Shown here: positions 18,445-27,710 of the stretch, piece after piece | Numbering within the stretch: the stretch's first letter is position 1 | Layout: each line of letters begins with the position of its first letter | DNA from: Pseudomonas silesiensis | GTDB taxonomy: Bacteria > Pseudomonadota > Gammaproteobacteria > Pseudomonadales > Pseudomonadaceae | Reading direction: 5' to 3' | DNA: 64,000 nucleotides | Assembly (NCBI RefSeq): GCF_001661075.1 | Contig: NZ_CP014870.1 | Span: 5,957,703 to 6,021,702, forward strand | Notes under the pieces: model-generated | Database searches by the model: none | Told to the model about the DNA's origin: nothing | What the model saw: the letters and a program-made list of their open reading frames with translations, nothing else | Made by a program: the position numbers and the translations under genes

Positions 18445-19458
18445 ATGAAAGCCATTGCCTACTACGCCTCACTGCCGATCAGCGACGAGCAATCCCTGCA
18501 AGAAATCGAACTGCCGGAACCGGTTGCCGGACCACGTGACCTGTTGGTGGAAGTCAAAGCCATCTCGGTCAACCCGGTCGACACCAAAGTACGCCAGAAC
18601 GTCCAGCCTGAAAGTGGCACGGCGAAAGTGCTGGGCTGGGACGTGGCGGGTGTGGTCAAGGCCGTCGGCAGTGAAGTGACCTTGTTCAAGGCTGGCGACA
18701 AGGTGTTCTATGCCGGATCCATCGCTCGCGCTGGCGGCAACAGTGAGCTGCATGTGGTGGATGAGCGGATCGTCGGCCACATGCCCGCTTCCCTGGGTTT
18801 CGCCGAAGCCGCCGCCCTGCCGTTGACTGCCATTACTGCCTGGGAACTGCTGTTCGAGCGCTTGCAAGTGCACGAAGGCCAAACCGATGAAGGCCAGAGC
18901 CTGTTGATTGTCGGAGCGGCCGGTGGAGTGGGTTCGATCCTGACTCAACTGGCGAGCCAACTCACCGGGCTGAAAGTCATCGGCACCGCCTCCCGCCCGC
19001 AAACCCGAAGCTGGGTCAGCGAACTGGGGGCCGACCTGGTAATTGACCACAGTCAGCCGTTGAGCGAAGAACTCAAACGTGCCGGCATCGGGCATGTCAC
19101 CCATGTGGCCAGCCTGACCCAGACGGATCATCACCTGGATCAACTGGTCGAGGCGCTGGCGCCACAAGGCAAACTGGCGCTGATCGATGATCCGAAGGCC
19201 CTCGACGTGACCAAGCTCAAGCGCAAGAGCCTGTCGCTGCACTGGGAGTTCATGTACACACGTTCATTGTTCGAGACCCCGGACATGATCAAGCAACATG
19301 AATTGCTCAATCGCGTCGCGCAGCTGATCGACGCCGGCACGCTGAAAACCACGGTCGGCGAGCATTTCGGCACCATCAACGCGGCCAATCTGCGTCGTGC
19401 CCACGAATTGCTGGAGAGCGGTAAATCCAGGGGCAAGATTGTGCTTGAGGGGTTCTAG
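18445..19458 (+). CDS. zinc-binding-type alcohol dehydrogenase / quinone oxidoreductase
   Basis: MKAIAYYASLPI at 18445, behind a CCGGAG ribosome site, is the family's usual start, so the longer frame from 18307 is not used; the product is 337 residues. A GroES-like domain (VDTKVRQNV, VLGWDVAGVVKAVGSEV, FKAGDKVFYAG) is followed by an NAD(P)-binding Rossmann domain with GAAGGVGSILTQLA. The zinc ligands of true alcohol dehydrogenases are absent, so this belongs to the zinc-independent NADPH:quinone reductase branch. It is likely co-transcribed with the ABM protein and under the divergent regulator. Confidence 0.85.
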   Translation: MKAIAYYASLPISDEQSLQEIELPEPVAGPRDLLVEVKAISVNPVDTKVRQNVQPESGTAKVLGWDVAGVVKAVGSEVTLFKAGDKVFYAGSIARAGGNSELHVVDERIVGHMPASLGFAEAAALPLTAITAWELLFERLQVHEGQTDEGQSLLIVGAAGGVGSILTQLASQLTGLKVIGTASRPQTRSWVSELGADLVIDHSQPLSEELKRAGIGHVTHVASLTQTDHHLDQLVEALAPQGKLALIDDPKALDVTKLKRKSLSLHWEFMYTRSLFETPDMIKQHELLNRVAQLIDAGTLKTTVGEHFGTINAANLRRAHELLESGKSRGKIVLEGF

Positions 19459-19689
19459 ACATTTAACAACCTGAGAGGCGAAAGATCGCCGGCTGTACCC
19501 GCGTCTACAGGATGGGTGTGCTACCGAAATATTCGGATACACATCGATCGATGCAGGAGCGGCCGCAAGCCGCGATCTATCGCGCTCAAACCGCCAGTCA
19601 GAGAGTTGACCGCTGTCACAATTGCAACCGCATTCGGGTCTACAATCGTGGCCACTGCACAGCAATCTTTTACATTAAGGAGGTCAGCA

Positions 19690-19857
19690 ATGAAGATCCT
19701 GATAAAAGAATTGGCAAAATCCCAGTGGCAGGTCCGCCTGGACCAGCATACCGTGACCTTCCGCAGCGAAGCCGAAGCTCGCGCCTTCACCCGAACCCTT
19801 GAAGCGCGCCTGCACGCCCCTCATCAGTTTCCCGACCAGCAGCGCGCGGCTGGTTGA
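19690..19857 (+). CDS. small conserved protein, 55 residues
   Basis: A near-perfect ribosome site (AAGGAGG, 6 bases before ATG) introduces a 55-residue basic protein (MKILIKELAKSQWQVRLDQH...). It has a beta-hairpin-like start and a helical middle (SEAEARAFTRTLEARL). The longer upstream frame lacks a ribosome site. Similar small proteins of unknown function are common in Pseudomonas. Its end is 7 bases from the convergent end of the efflux gene. Confidence 0.65.
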   Translation: MKILIKELAKSQWQVRLDQHTVTFRSEAEARAFTRTLEARLHAPHQFPDQQRAAG

Positions 19858-19864
19858 GCCATCC

Positions 19865-21061
19865 TCAGACCTGGGCTTGAACCAGTGCCCGGGCATTTTG
19901 CAGACGTCGGGTGAGCATCGCCACGCTCACCACCAGAATTCCGCACAGGCTGATGACCAAGGCCATCGGCACGGCGCTGCCATCGTGTAAAACAGCCACC
20001 AGCGCCGCAGCGCCGGCGGCGACGCTGAATTGCAGGCAACCAAGCATCGCCGACGCACTGCCGGCCCGGGCGCCCTGCCCGTTCATGGCACAGGCCGAGG
20101 CGTTGGGCAGGATGCAACCCAGGCTGGAGATGCAGATAAACAGTGGGATCAGCAGTGGCCACAACTGCTCGGTGTGCATCGAAGTGACGGCCAGCAGCGC
20201 CAGGCCGGCACCGACGTAGATCCAGACTGTGCGGGTCAGCAGAAACGCCGGGCCACGCTTGGCCAGCATGCGCGCATTGACCTGCGCCACCAGGATGAAT
20301 CCCGCCGCATTGGCACCGAACAGCCAGCCGAAATGCTCGGGCGGCACGCCGTAGAGCTTGATAAACACAAAGGGGGAACCGGCAATGTAGGCAAACATCC
20401 CGGCGATAGCGATGCCGCCTGTCAGGGCGTGGCCGAGAAACACCGGGTCCGCCAACAGCCGACCGTACTGACGCAGCGCCCCGGACAACGGTTGGCGTGG
20501 CACATGGGCGGGCATGCTTTCCGGTAGGCCGAGGGCGACCGCCAGTCCCACCAGTGCACTGAAAAAGGTCAGCACGAGAAAAATCGACTGCCAGCCTGTG
20601 GTGTTGACCAACAACCCACCCAGCATGGGCGCCAGAATGGGGGCCAGCCCCATCACCAGCATCAATTGCGAAAAGACCTTCGCCGAACCTACCGCATCGC
20701 ATTTATCGCTGACCACTGCGCGGGCGATCACCATCCCCGCGCAACCACCCAGGGCCTGGATGAAACGCGCACCGATCAGCCATTCCAGGTTCGGCGCAAA
20801 CGCGCAGGCCAGGGAGGCTGCGGTGAACAAGCCGACCCCGGTCAGCAAGGGAATGCGTCGCCCGAAGCGATCAGCCACCGGGCCATAGGCCAGTTGACCG
20901 ATAGACAAGCCGAGAAAATAAGCCGCCAGTGTCATTTGAACGTGCTGTTCATCGGTGCCGAACGCGAGCGCCATCGCCGGGAAGGCCGGCAAATAGAAAT
21001 CGATCGCCAGCGGGCCGAAGGCACTGAGGGCGCCAAGTATCAAAATGCTACGAAAGTTCAT
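19865..21061 (-). CDS. Bcr/CflA family multidrug efflux transporter (MFS)
   Basis: The 398-residue protein starts with the Bcr/CflA signature (ILILGALSAFGPLAIDFYLPAFPAMA). It has about 12 hydrophobic segments and the MFS motif A between helices 2 and 3 (GPVADRFGRRIPLL). Family members expel drugs such as bicyclomycin or sulfonamides using the proton gradient; the substrate of this one is unknown. It is a single-gene unit, convergent with the small gene at 19690. Confidence 0.9.
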   Translation of the reverse strand: MNFRSILILGALSAFGPLAIDFYLPAFPAMALAFGTDEQHVQMTLAAYFLGLSIGQLAYGPVADRFGRRIPLLTGVGLFTAASLACAFAPNLEWLIGARFIQALGGCAGMVIARAVVSDKCDAVGSAKVFSQLMLVMGLAPILAPMLGGLLVNTTGWQSIFLVLTFFSALVGLAVALGLPESMPAHVPRQPLSGALRQYGRLLADPVFLGHALTGGIAIAGMFAYIAGSPFVFIKLYGVPPEHFGWLFGANAAGFILVAQVNARMLAKRGPAFLLTRTVWIYVGAGLALLAVTSMHTEQLWPLLIPLFICISSLGCILPNASACAMNGQGARAGSASAMLGCLQFSVAAGAAALVAVLHDGSAVPMALVISLCGILVVSVAMLTRRLQNARALVQAQV

Positions 21062-21188
21062 CAGGCATCCAGTGGGACAGGTCGGCAGCCCGACAGTCTA
21101 GCCGTGCATGGACCCGTTGAACATTCTGTTAGGTCGCTAACTATTAAATATCACTCGATGAATGCCATTACCCCTGTTGCGCTTGATC

Positions 21189-21386
21189 TCAGGCGACTTT
21201 CGCTTCGTAGCCTTCTGCGCTAATCAGTACGATTACCTGATCCGCCGTCAACGCACTCTCCACCCCAACCTCTTTCGCCGCCAGATCGATCCGTACGCTA
21301 GCCGCCGGATCCTTCGATTGCAGTGCTTGAGTGATGGCTTTGACACAGTGACCGCAGGACATGCCTTGAACGTTGAACACTTGCAT
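21189..21386 (-). CDS. copZ: copper chaperone CopZ-like, heavy-metal-associated domain
   Basis: AAGGAG with a 7-base spacer selects the ATG at 21386, giving a 65-residue single HMA domain: MQVFNVQGMSCGHCVKAI with the Cys-Gly-His-Cys copper site. Family members carry Cu(I) to the CopA pump. An appropriately spaced CueR-type operator lies 35 bases upstream (21423-21446), so expression should be copper-induced together with copA. Confidence 0.9.
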   Translation of the reverse strand: MQVFNVQGMSCGHCVKAITQALQSKDPAASVRIDLAAKEVGVESALTADQVIVLISAEGYEAKVA

Positions 21387-21415
21387 GGGAGAACTCCTTG
21401 AGTGGATGGCGAGCA

Positions 21416-21446
21416 GTCTGGAGCTTGCCACCATGGCAAGGTCAAG
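21416..21446 (-). promoter_or_regulatory. CueR-type operator/promoter for copZ
   Basis: On the minus strand TTGACC, 19 bases, CAGACT form a MerR-family promoter with the long 19-base spacer. The spacer contains the dyad CTTGCCATGGTGGCAAG. It points towards copZ. Confidence 0.8.
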
Positions 21447-21532
21447 TACCGCAGCAAACTGCCGGACTGGCAATCGGCGCCGCGCTCGGCCAAGCTGCGT
21501 CCACCAGTGATTCGACTTCAGGAGATTCAGCC

Positions 21533-21916
21533 ATGCGCTGGTCAGCTCTCAGCCTGTTTGGCTTCATCAGCCTGTTCGCCGCGACACCTTCGGTACACGC
21601 CGCCGGGGAGGACTATGGTGTGCTGATCATTTCCCGCGAGCGCCTGGAAGTCGCGACCTCTTGCGAGATCGGCGTGTACATCCACGATCAATTGTCAGCG
21701 CGGCTGTTCCAGGAACAGAGCACCTCGTTCAATCTGCCGCCGGGCACTGTGTCCCTGCGCCTGAAACTGCTGCCGGGACAGGCCCCGGGTTGCAATCCCG
21801 GGATGCTGGCGCCGGGCTCGCAGAACGTCACGCTCAAGGCTGGGGATGTGTTGAAGTTCCGGATTGCGATGACGCAGGAAGGGATGTACCTCAAGCCTGC
21901 GGCCCTCGATTATTGA
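21533..21916 (+). CDS. secreted protein of unknown function in the copper locus
   Basis: AGGAG precedes the ATG at 21533. The 127-residue product has a clear signal peptide (MRWSALSLFGFISLFAATPSVHA). The mature part is a small beta-rich domain with two Cys (TSCEIGVYI and PGCNPG) that could form a disulfide. I recognise no named family. It sits between copZ and copA, but no obvious CueR box lies directly before it, so a role in copper handling is only suggested by position. Confidence 0.65.
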   Translation: MRWSALSLFGFISLFAATPSVHAAGEDYGVLIISRERLEVATSCEIGVYIHDQLSARLFQEQSTSFNLPPGTVSLRLKLLPGQAPGCNPGMLAPGSQNVTLKAGDVLKFRIAMTQEGMYLKPAALDY

Positions 21917-21967
21917 GTCGACTGCAAAAAGATCGTCCGAACGCTCTTTTGATCTGAATCATGGCGC

Positions 21968-21998
21968 TTGACCTTGCCCGCATGGCAAGGTTGATCCT
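21968..21998 (+). promoter_or_regulatory. CueR-type operator/promoter for copA
   Basis: TTGACC, 19-base spacer with the dyad CCTTGCCCGCATGGCAAGG, then GATCCT: the distorted spacing and dyad of MerR-family copper promoters, as in E. coli copA. It ends 29 bases before the copA start codon. Confidence 0.85.
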
Positions 21999-22027
21999 GT
22001 AGGCATCTTCTACAGGGAGCGCAACCG

Positions 22028-24421
22028 ATGTCCGAAACCACTACGTTCGACCTGCCGATTGCCGGCATGACCTGCGCCAGTTGCGCCGGGCGCGTCGAGC
22101 GCGCCTTGAGCAAAGTCATCGGCGCCAGTGCCGTCAGCGTCAACCTCGCCACCGAACAGGCCCGGGTCCAGGCGCCCAGCGACAGCCTGCCGGCGTTGAT
22201 GGACGCCGTGCAGCAAGCCGGCTACAGCGTGCCGCAGCAAACCCTGGAGTTGAGCATCGACGGCATGACCTGCGCCTCCTGTATCGGCCGGGTCGAACGT
22301 GCGCTGGCGAAGGTGCCGGGGGTCAAGAGTGTCAGCGTCAACCTGGCCAACGAACGCGCCCACCTCGAGTTGCTCGGCCAGGTCGATCCGCAGACCTTGA
22401 TCGCCGCTGTGACCAAGGCGGGTTACGGCGCCAGCATCCGGGAAGTCGAACACCCGCTTGCCGACCATCAGCAACAGCGCCTGCACCGCGAGCGTTGGGC
22501 CTTGATCATGGCGATCGTCCTCGCCTTGCCGCTGGTGTTGCCAATGGTGCTGCAACCCTTCGGCGTGCACTGGATGCTCCCGGCCTGGGTGCAATTCGCG
22601 CTGGCGACGCCCGTGCAATTCGTCTTCGGTGCGCGTTTTTATATCGCCGCGTGGAAAGCCGTGCGTGCCGGTGCCGGCAACATGGATCTGCTGGTGGCCT
22701 TGGGCACCAGTGCCGGTTATGGCTTGAGTCTCTACGAATGGGCCACCGCTGCCGGGCGAATGCCGCACCTGTACTTCGAAGCCTCCGCAGTAGTCATTGC
22801 GCTGGTGTTGCTGGGCAAATACCTGGAAAGTCGCGCAAAACGCCAGACCGCCAGCGCCATCCGCGCCCTCGAAGCCTTGCGCCCGGAACGAGCGATTCAA
22901 GTGATCGATGGCCGTGAGCAGGACGTTGCCATCAGCGCCCTGCGTCTCAATGACCTGGTGATGGTCAAACCCGGCGAGCGTTTCCCGGTGGACGGTGAAG
23001 TCGTCGAAGGCCAGAGCCACGCCGACGAAGCGCTGATCAGCGGCGAAAGCCTGCCGGTGCCGAAACAACCCGGCGACAAGGTCACCGGCGGCGCAATCAA
23101 TGGCGAAGGCCGGTTACTGGTTCGCACCCAGGCCTTGGGCGCGGAAACCGTACTGGCGCGGATCATCCGCCTGGTGGAAGACGCGCAAGCGGCCAAGGCG
23201 CCGATCCAGAAACTGGTGGATAAAGTCAGCCAGGTGTTCGTCCCGACGGTGCTGCTGATCGCGTTGGCCACCCTGATCGGTTGGTGGCTGTACGGAGCGC
23301 CGATGGAAACGGCGCTGATCAACGCCGTTGCGGTGTTGGTGATTGCCTGCCCTTGCGCACTCGGGCTGGCCACGCCGACGGCAATCATGGCCGGTACCGG
23401 AGTGGCGGCGCGCTACGGGATTCTGATCAAGGACGCCGAAGCGCTGGAGCGGGCCCATGAAGTCAGCGCCGTGGTGTTCGACAAGACCGGCACCCTGACC
23501 TCCGGCACACCGCGCATCGCCCATTTGAGTGCGATCGACGCTGACGAAGCCGCTCTGCTGCAAAGGGCCGGCGCCCTGCAGCGCGGCAGTGAACATCCGC
23601 TGGCCAAGGCCGTGCTGGACGCTTGCGCCGAACGTGGTTTGAATGTGGCCGATGTCAGTGACAGCCAGTCCCTGACCGGGCGCGGCATTGCCGGCACGCT
23701 CGAAGGTCGGCGGCTGGCGCTGGGTAATCGGCGCCTGCTGGAAGAGAGCGGTTTGAGCGCCGGTACATTGGCGGATAGCGCAACCGCATGGGAAACCGAA
23801 GGCCGGACCCTGTCCTGGCTGATCGAGCAAAGCCCCGAGCCGAAAGTGCTGGGCCTATTCGCTTTCGGTGACACCCTCAAGGCCGGCGCGCTACAAGCGG
23901 TGCAACAACTCGCCGCAAGCAACATCAGCAGCCACCTGTTGACCGGCGACAATCGCGGCAGTGCCAAAGTGGTCGCCGAGGCGCTCGGCATTCAAGATGT
24001 CCACGCCGAAGTGCTGCCGGCCGACAAAGCCGCCACCGTCGCCACACTCAAGAAAACCGGGGTCGTGGCAATGGTCGGCGACGGCATCAACGATGCCCCG
24101 GCCCTGGCCGCTGCCGACATCGGCATCGCCATGGGCGGTGGCACCGACGTGGCCATGCACGCCGCCGGAATCACCTTGATGCGCGGTGACCCACGGCTGG
24201 TGCCGGCGGCGCTGGACATCAGCCGCAAGACCTACGCGAAGATCCGGCAGAACCTGTTCTGGGCCTTCGTCTATAACCTGATCGGTATTCCGCTGGCAGC
24301 AGCAGGTTTGCTCAACCCGGTGCTCGCCGGCGCGGCCATGGCGTTGTCGAGCGTCAGCGTGGTGAGCAATGCGCTACTGTTGAAAACCTGGAAACCCAAG
24401 GATCTGGAGGACACCCCATGA
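22028..24421 (+). CDS. copA: copper-exporting P1B-type ATPase CopA
   Basis: The 797-residue protein has two N-terminal heavy-metal domains, each with GMTCASC (Cys16/Cys19 and Cys82/Cys85). It also has the intramembrane copper motif CPC (441-443), the phosphorylation site DKTGTLT (Asp485), SGES in the actuator domain, an SEHPLAKA histidine motif and the GDGIND hinge. This is full length for Cu(I) exporters, which move Cu(I) from cytoplasm to periplasm with ATP. It is preceded by its own CueR box and overlaps cueR by four bases (ATGA), so pump and sensor share an mRNA. Confidence 0.95.
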   Translation: MSETTTFDLPIAGMTCASCAGRVERALSKVIGASAVSVNLATEQARVQAPSDSLPALMDAVQQAGYSVPQQTLELSIDGMTCASCIGRVERALAKVPGVKSVSVNLANERAHLELLGQVDPQTLIAAVTKAGYGASIREVEHPLADHQQQRLHRERWALIMAIVLALPLVLPMVLQPFGVHWMLPAWVQFALATPVQFVFGARFYIAAWKAVRAGAGNMDLLVALGTSAGYGLSLYEWATAAGRMPHLYFEASAVVIALVLLGKYLESRAKRQTASAIRALEALRPERAIQVIDGREQDVAISALRLNDLVMVKPGERFPVDGEVVEGQSHADEALISGESLPVPKQPGDKVTGGAINGEGRLLVRTQALGAETVLARIIRLVEDAQAAKAPIQKLVDKVSQVFVPTVLLIALATLIGWWLYGAPMETALINAVAVLVIACPCALGLATPTAIMAGTGVAARYGILIKDAEALERAHEVSAVVFDKTGTLTSGTPRIAHLSAIDADEAALLQRAGALQRGSEHPLAKAVLDACAERGLNVADVSDSQSLTGRGIAGTLEGRRLALGNRRLLEESGLSAGTLADSATAWETEGRTLSWLIEQSPEPKVLGLFAFGDTLKAGALQAVQQLAASNISSHLLTGDNRGSAKVVAEALGIQDVHAEVLPADKAATVATLKKTGVVAMVGDGINDAPALAAADIGIAMGGGTDVAMHAAGITLMRGDPRLVPAALDISRKTYAKIRQNLFWAFVYNLIGIPLAAAGLLNPVLAGAAMALSSVSVVSNALLLKTWKPKDLEDTP

Positions 24422-24831
24422 ACATTGGCCAAGCGGCCCGCCAGAGCGGCCTGAGCGCGAAGATGATCCGTTATTACGAGTCCATCGGCCTGCTCAAGGC
24501 CGCCCATCGTACCGACAGTGGCTATCGGGTTTACGGCGACGACGACCTGCACACCCTGGCGTTCATCAAGCGTTCTCGCGACCTGGGATTTTCACTGGAA
24601 GAGGTCGGCAAATTGCTGACCCTCTGGCAGGACCGCCAACGCGCCAGCGCCGACGTCAAGGCGCTGGCCCGTCAGCATATCGAGGAATTGGACCGCAAGA
24701 TCCTCGAGCTGGGCCAATTGCGCGACACGCTGCAGGACCTGGTCGAGCACTGCCAGGGTGATCACCGTCCCGATTGCCCGATTCTCAAAAATCTTGAGTC
24801 GGGTTGTTGTGCCGTGTCCGCTCGCGTCTGA
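24418..24831 (+). CDS. cueR: copper-responsive MerR-family regulator CueR
   Basis: The 137-residue protein has the MerR DNA-binding start ([26 protein letters not shown]). The Cu(I)-binding Cys112 and Cys120 ([10 protein letters not shown]) stand at the same positions as in E. coli CueR, followed by a CC near the C-terminus. It should activate the two operators at 21416 and 21968. Its start codon overlaps the copA stop, which gives autoregulation through the copA promoter. Confidence 0.93.
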   Translation: MNIGQAARQSGLSAKMIRYYESIGLLKAAHRTDSGYRVYGDDDLHTLAFIKRSRDLGFSLEEVGKLLTLWQDRQRASADVKALARQHIEELDRKILELGQLRDTLQDLVEHCQGDHRPDCPILKNLESGCCAVSARV

Positions 24832-24876
24832 ATGCCAGGTCATTGATCATCGCGGTTCCAAAAAAGGGCACCTATG

Positions 24877-24904
24877 AAAAACCCGGCCGAAGCCGGGTTT
24901 TTTA
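24877..24904. terminator. bidirectional rho-independent terminator between cueR and the RIO kinase gene
   Basis: Stem AACCCGGC / GCCGGGTT with a short loop, A-run before and T-run after, so it can stop transcription from both sides. Confidence 0.9.
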
Positions 24905-24912
24905 TTGACCTG

Positions 24913-25806
24913 TCACTGCATCCAGGGCGGAGGCGGCTCTTCGGTCTTGCCAGGTGGCGCGTCGTCTGCGGCGCGTACCGCCTGCTTGCGTTCTTCATCG
25001 AGGCGTGCGGCCTCGATTTCGCGCATGATGCCGCCAACGTCGGCCAACTCTTCCGGCTCGTCGAACTCACCGGTCAAAACGCTGGCCGGGTGCAAGGTGC
25101 CGGCTTCGTACAGCGCCCACATTTCCTTGGCGTACCGGGTCTTCTTCAACTCCGGCGCATATCGTCCGAAGTACGACGCCATGTTGCCCACGTCCCGTTC
25201 CAGCATGCTGAACGCGTGGTTGTTACCCGCCGCATCCACCGCCTGCGGCAAGTCGATGATCACCGGACCGGTCGGGGTCAGCAACACGTTGAATTCCGAC
25301 AAGTCACCGTGCACCAGACCGGTACACAACATCAGCACGATCTGCGAAATCAGGAACGCGTGGTATTCACGCGCCTGGTCCGGCTCCAGCACAACGTCGT
25401 TCAGACGCGGCGCCGCATCGCCATATTCGTCGGCTACCAGTTCCATCAGCAGCACGCCTTCCAGGAAGTCGTAAGGCTTGGGCACCCGGACGCCCGCGCC
25501 GGCCAGACGGAACAACGCCGCCACTTCGGCATTCTGCCAGGCGTCTTCGGTTTCTTTCTTGCCGAACTTGGAGCCCTTGGCCATCGCCCGGGCCTGACGG
25601 CTGTTGCGTACCTTGCGACCTTCCTGATACTCGGCCGCCTGACGAAAACTGCGTTTGTTCGCCTCCTTGTAGACCTTCGCGCAACGTAACTCGTTACCGC
25701 AGCGCACCACGTAAACAGCTGCTTCTTTACCACTCATGAGTGGGCGCAGCACCTCGTCGACCAGACCGTCCTCGATCAGGGGTTCAATGCGTTTTGGAGT
25801 CTTCAT
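24913..25806 (-). CDS. RIO1-family serine protein kinase
   Basis: The 297-residue protein shows RIO kinase motifs: GKEAAVYVVRCG nucleotide loop, CAKVYKE with the ATP-contacting Lys, the catalytic loop LVHGDLSEFNVLL (Asp, Asn) and the metal motif VIIDLPQA. The C-terminal ~50 residues are charged and Pro-rich. Bacterial RIO proteins resemble archaeal/eukaryotic ribosome-maturation kinases; the bacterial substrate is not settled. It is a single-gene unit ending at the shared terminator with cueR. Confidence 0.88.
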   Translation of the reverse strand: MKTPKRIEPLIEDGLVDEVLRPLMSGKEAAVYVVRCGNELRCAKVYKEANKRSFRQAAEYQEGRKVRNSRQARAMAKGSKFGKKETEDAWQNAEVAALFRLAGAGVRVPKPYDFLEGVLLMELVADEYGDAAPRLNDVVLEPDQAREYHAFLISQIVLMLCTGLVHGDLSEFNVLLTPTGPVIIDLPQAVDAAGNNHAFSMLERDVGNMASYFGRYAPELKKTRYAKEMWALYEAGTLHPASVLTGEFDEPEELADVGGIMREIEAARLDEERKQAVRAADDAPPGKTEEPPPPWMQ

Positions 25807-26061
25807 CAGCTTTTATTGTGGGTCCTTTATTACCAAACACGCGAAAGTCATTCGTTATACGGCAATCCACCCATTCCGGGGAGGGGTTGCCGACCTATGA
25901 ACACTGCGAACGCACACAATGTGCCGAAAAAACCGGCAAACCCGACCGCCGTTTATCGCCCGCTCAGGATCATAACCCGCTGATCCATTTGCCCTATAGA
26001 CAACACCACAACTTCGGCAGATTATTTTCCCCGCAAAAACCCTCATTCAAGAGATCTGTTC

Positions 26062-26226
26062 ATGAGCAAAAAGCCATCGAAAAATGGCCCGAACAAGGCC
26101 AAATCCATTATTGCCCAGCCACTGTTCCGCAGCCGTCGGGAACGAGCCGGCAAAGGCAAAGGCAGCTACCGCCGCGAAGCCTTCCAGTCTGACAACTGGG
26201 AGGCTTCTTACTTTCTGGCGGCCTGA
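26062..26226 (+). CDS. arfA: alternative ribosome-rescue factor ArfA
   Basis: The 54-residue protein (MSKKPSKNGPNKAKSIIAQPL...) has the ArfA core PLFRSR, KGKGSYRR and NWEAS. ArfA enters the empty mRNA channel of ribosomes stalled on stop-less messages and recruits RF2; it backs up tmRNA. In known arfA genes a hairpin inside the 3' coding part makes the message itself truncated, so that tmRNA normally destroys the product and ArfA accumulates only when tmRNA fails. The same hairpin is present here from codon 39 (see 26176). The start lies behind a weak GAGAT. Confidence 0.9.
   Translation: MSKKPSKNGPNKAKSIIAQPLFRSRRERAGKGKGSYRREAFQSDNWEASYFLAA
26176..26207 (+). promoter_or_regulatory. in-gene hairpin controlling arfA (transcript cleavage/termination)
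   Basis: GAAGCCTTCCAGT, loop CTGACA, ACTGGGAGGCTTC: a 13-base-pair stem with one G-U pair inside arfA codons 39-49, followed by a T-rich stretch. It matches the known arfA self-truncation signal in position and strength. Confidence 0.85.
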
Positions 26227-26288
26227 AAGGCAAGCAATCGCTCAACATGTTAAGGTCTGCACCTGATTCGTACTCCCTGGACCTGTGC

Positions 26289-27611
26289 ATGCCCCTTTGT
26301 CTTTCCCGTCGTTGGCACTTTCGCCATCTGATAGCTGCCTCCAGCCTCATTTTGCTAGTCGCCTGTGCGGAAAAACCGACCGCCGCCGACGCCCAACCGC
26401 TTCAGACCCTCCCCGTCGCGACAGCCCCTGCGGTGATCCCGCCCGTGGTGCCGACCGGTGACAACCTCGACATCCAGCCGACCCAGACCTTCGCCGAATG
26501 GCAGGCGGGTTTTCGCCGGGATGCGCTGGCTGCCGGCATCCGCGCCGACCTGTTCGACCGCGCCTTTGCCAATGTGAGCCTGGACAGCAGCGTGATCCGC
26601 GCCGACCGCAGCCAACCGGAATTTTCCCGCCCGGTGTGGGAATACCTCGATGGCGCCCTTTCGCCACTGCGGGTACGCAAAGGCCAGGCGCTGGTCAGCC
26701 AATATGCCGACATCCTGCAAAGCATCGAGCAGCGCTACGGCGTCGATCGCCAGGCACTGGTTTCGGTGTGGGGCATGGAGAGTAACTTCGGTCAGTTCCA
26801 GGGCAGCAAGTCGGTGATCAACTCCCTGGCGACCCTGGCCTATGAAGGCCGGCGCCCCGGATTTGCCCACGCGCAATTGATTGCTGCACTGCAGATTCTG
26901 CAACAGGGTGATATCGAACCGGAGGCGATGCTCGGTTCCTGGGCCGGGGCCATGGGCCAGACCCAGTTCATCCCCACCACCTACAACACCCACGCCGTCG
27001 ACTTCGACGGTGACGGCCGGCGCGACATCTGGGGCAGTTCTGCCGATGCCCTGGCCTCGACGGCGCACTACCTGCAGAGTTCGGGCTGGCAGAAAGGCCA
27101 GCCGTGGGGCTTCGAAGTACAACTGCCCGGTAGCTTCAACTACGTGCTGGCCGACGGCACGATTCGCAAGAGCGTGGCCGAATGGCAGCAACTGGGGGTC
27201 ACGCTACCCAATGGCGCCCAGGTTCCGCCAGGCTCCGAACAACTGTCTGCGGCCCTGCTGCTGCCGGCCGGTTATCGCGGCCCGGCGTTCCTGGTCCTGG
27301 ACAACTTCCGTGCGATCCTCAAGTACAACAACTCGTCGTCCTACGCGTTGGCCGTCAGCCTGTTGTCCGAACGTTTCAACGGCGCTGGCCTGATCAACGG
27401 CGCCTGGCCGAAAGATGATATGCCGCTCAGCCGTACCGAGCGCATTGAACTGCAAAGCCTGCTGAGTGCGCAGAATTACGATGCAGGCACCGCCGACGGG
27501 ATAATCGGTGCGAACACGCGCAAGGCGATCCGCAGTGCACAGCAGTCGTTTGGCTGGCCGGCGGATGGGTATCCGACGCACAAGTTGCTCGAAGGGCTGC
27601 GTAACCGATAG
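26289..27611 (+). CDS. lytic murein transglycosylase (MltB-like) with C-terminal peptidoglycan-binding domain, lipoprotein
   Basis: An upstream ATG at 26247 overlaps nothing useful; the ATG at 26289 gives a leader ending in lipobox LLVAC, so the protein is probably an outer-membrane lipoprotein of 440 residues. The SLT domain has WGMESNFGQF (catalytic Glu), AGAMGQTQFIPTTY and FDGDGRRDIWGSSADALAS, as in the MltB/Slt35 family. A peptidoglycan_binding_1 domain closes the protein (LQSLLSAQNYDAGTADGIIG, TRKAIRSAQQSFG). It cleaves glycan strands into anhydro-muramic ends during wall turnover. A second member of the family is at 33216. Confidence 0.88.
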   Translation: MPLCLSRRWHFRHLIAASSLILLVACAEKPTAADAQPLQTLPVATAPAVIPPVVPTGDNLDIQPTQTFAEWQAGFRRDALAAGIRADLFDRAFANVSLDSSVIRADRSQPEFSRPVWEYLDGALSPLRVRKGQALVSQYADILQSIEQRYGVDRQALVSVWGMESNFGQFQGSKSVINSLATLAYEGRRPGFAHAQLIAALQILQQGDIEPEAMLGSWAGAMGQTQFIPTTYNTHAVDFDGDGRRDIWGSSADALASTAHYLQSSGWQKGQPWGFEVQLPGSFNYVLADGTIRKSVAEWQQLGVTLPNGAQVPPGSEQLSAALLLPAGYRGPAFLVLDNFRAILKYNNSSSYALAVSLLSERFNGAGLINGAWPKDDMPLSRTERIELQSLLSAQNYDAGTADGIIGANTRKAIRSAQQSFGWPADGYPTHKLLEGLRNR

Positions 27612-27629
27612 ACAACCGTATGGCGAATG

Positions 27630-27691
27630 CCGCCTTCGTCGGAACGCCGCCCGGAGCAAGCCCGCTCCGGGCGGCGTTCCGACGAAGGCGG
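27630..27691. terminator. perfect 28-bp inverted repeat with 6-base loop
   Basis: The arms 27630-27657 and 27664-27691 are exact reverse complements (CCGCCTTCGTCGGAACGCCG... / ...CGGCGTTCCGACGAAGGCGG), with loop AAGCCC. It lies between the convergent ends of the transglycosylase and ldcA genes, so it may stop both transcripts, although no long T-run follows. It may descend from a REP doublet. Confidence 0.8.
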
Positions 27692-27710
27692 ACTATCAGG
27701 CGACTAACAT

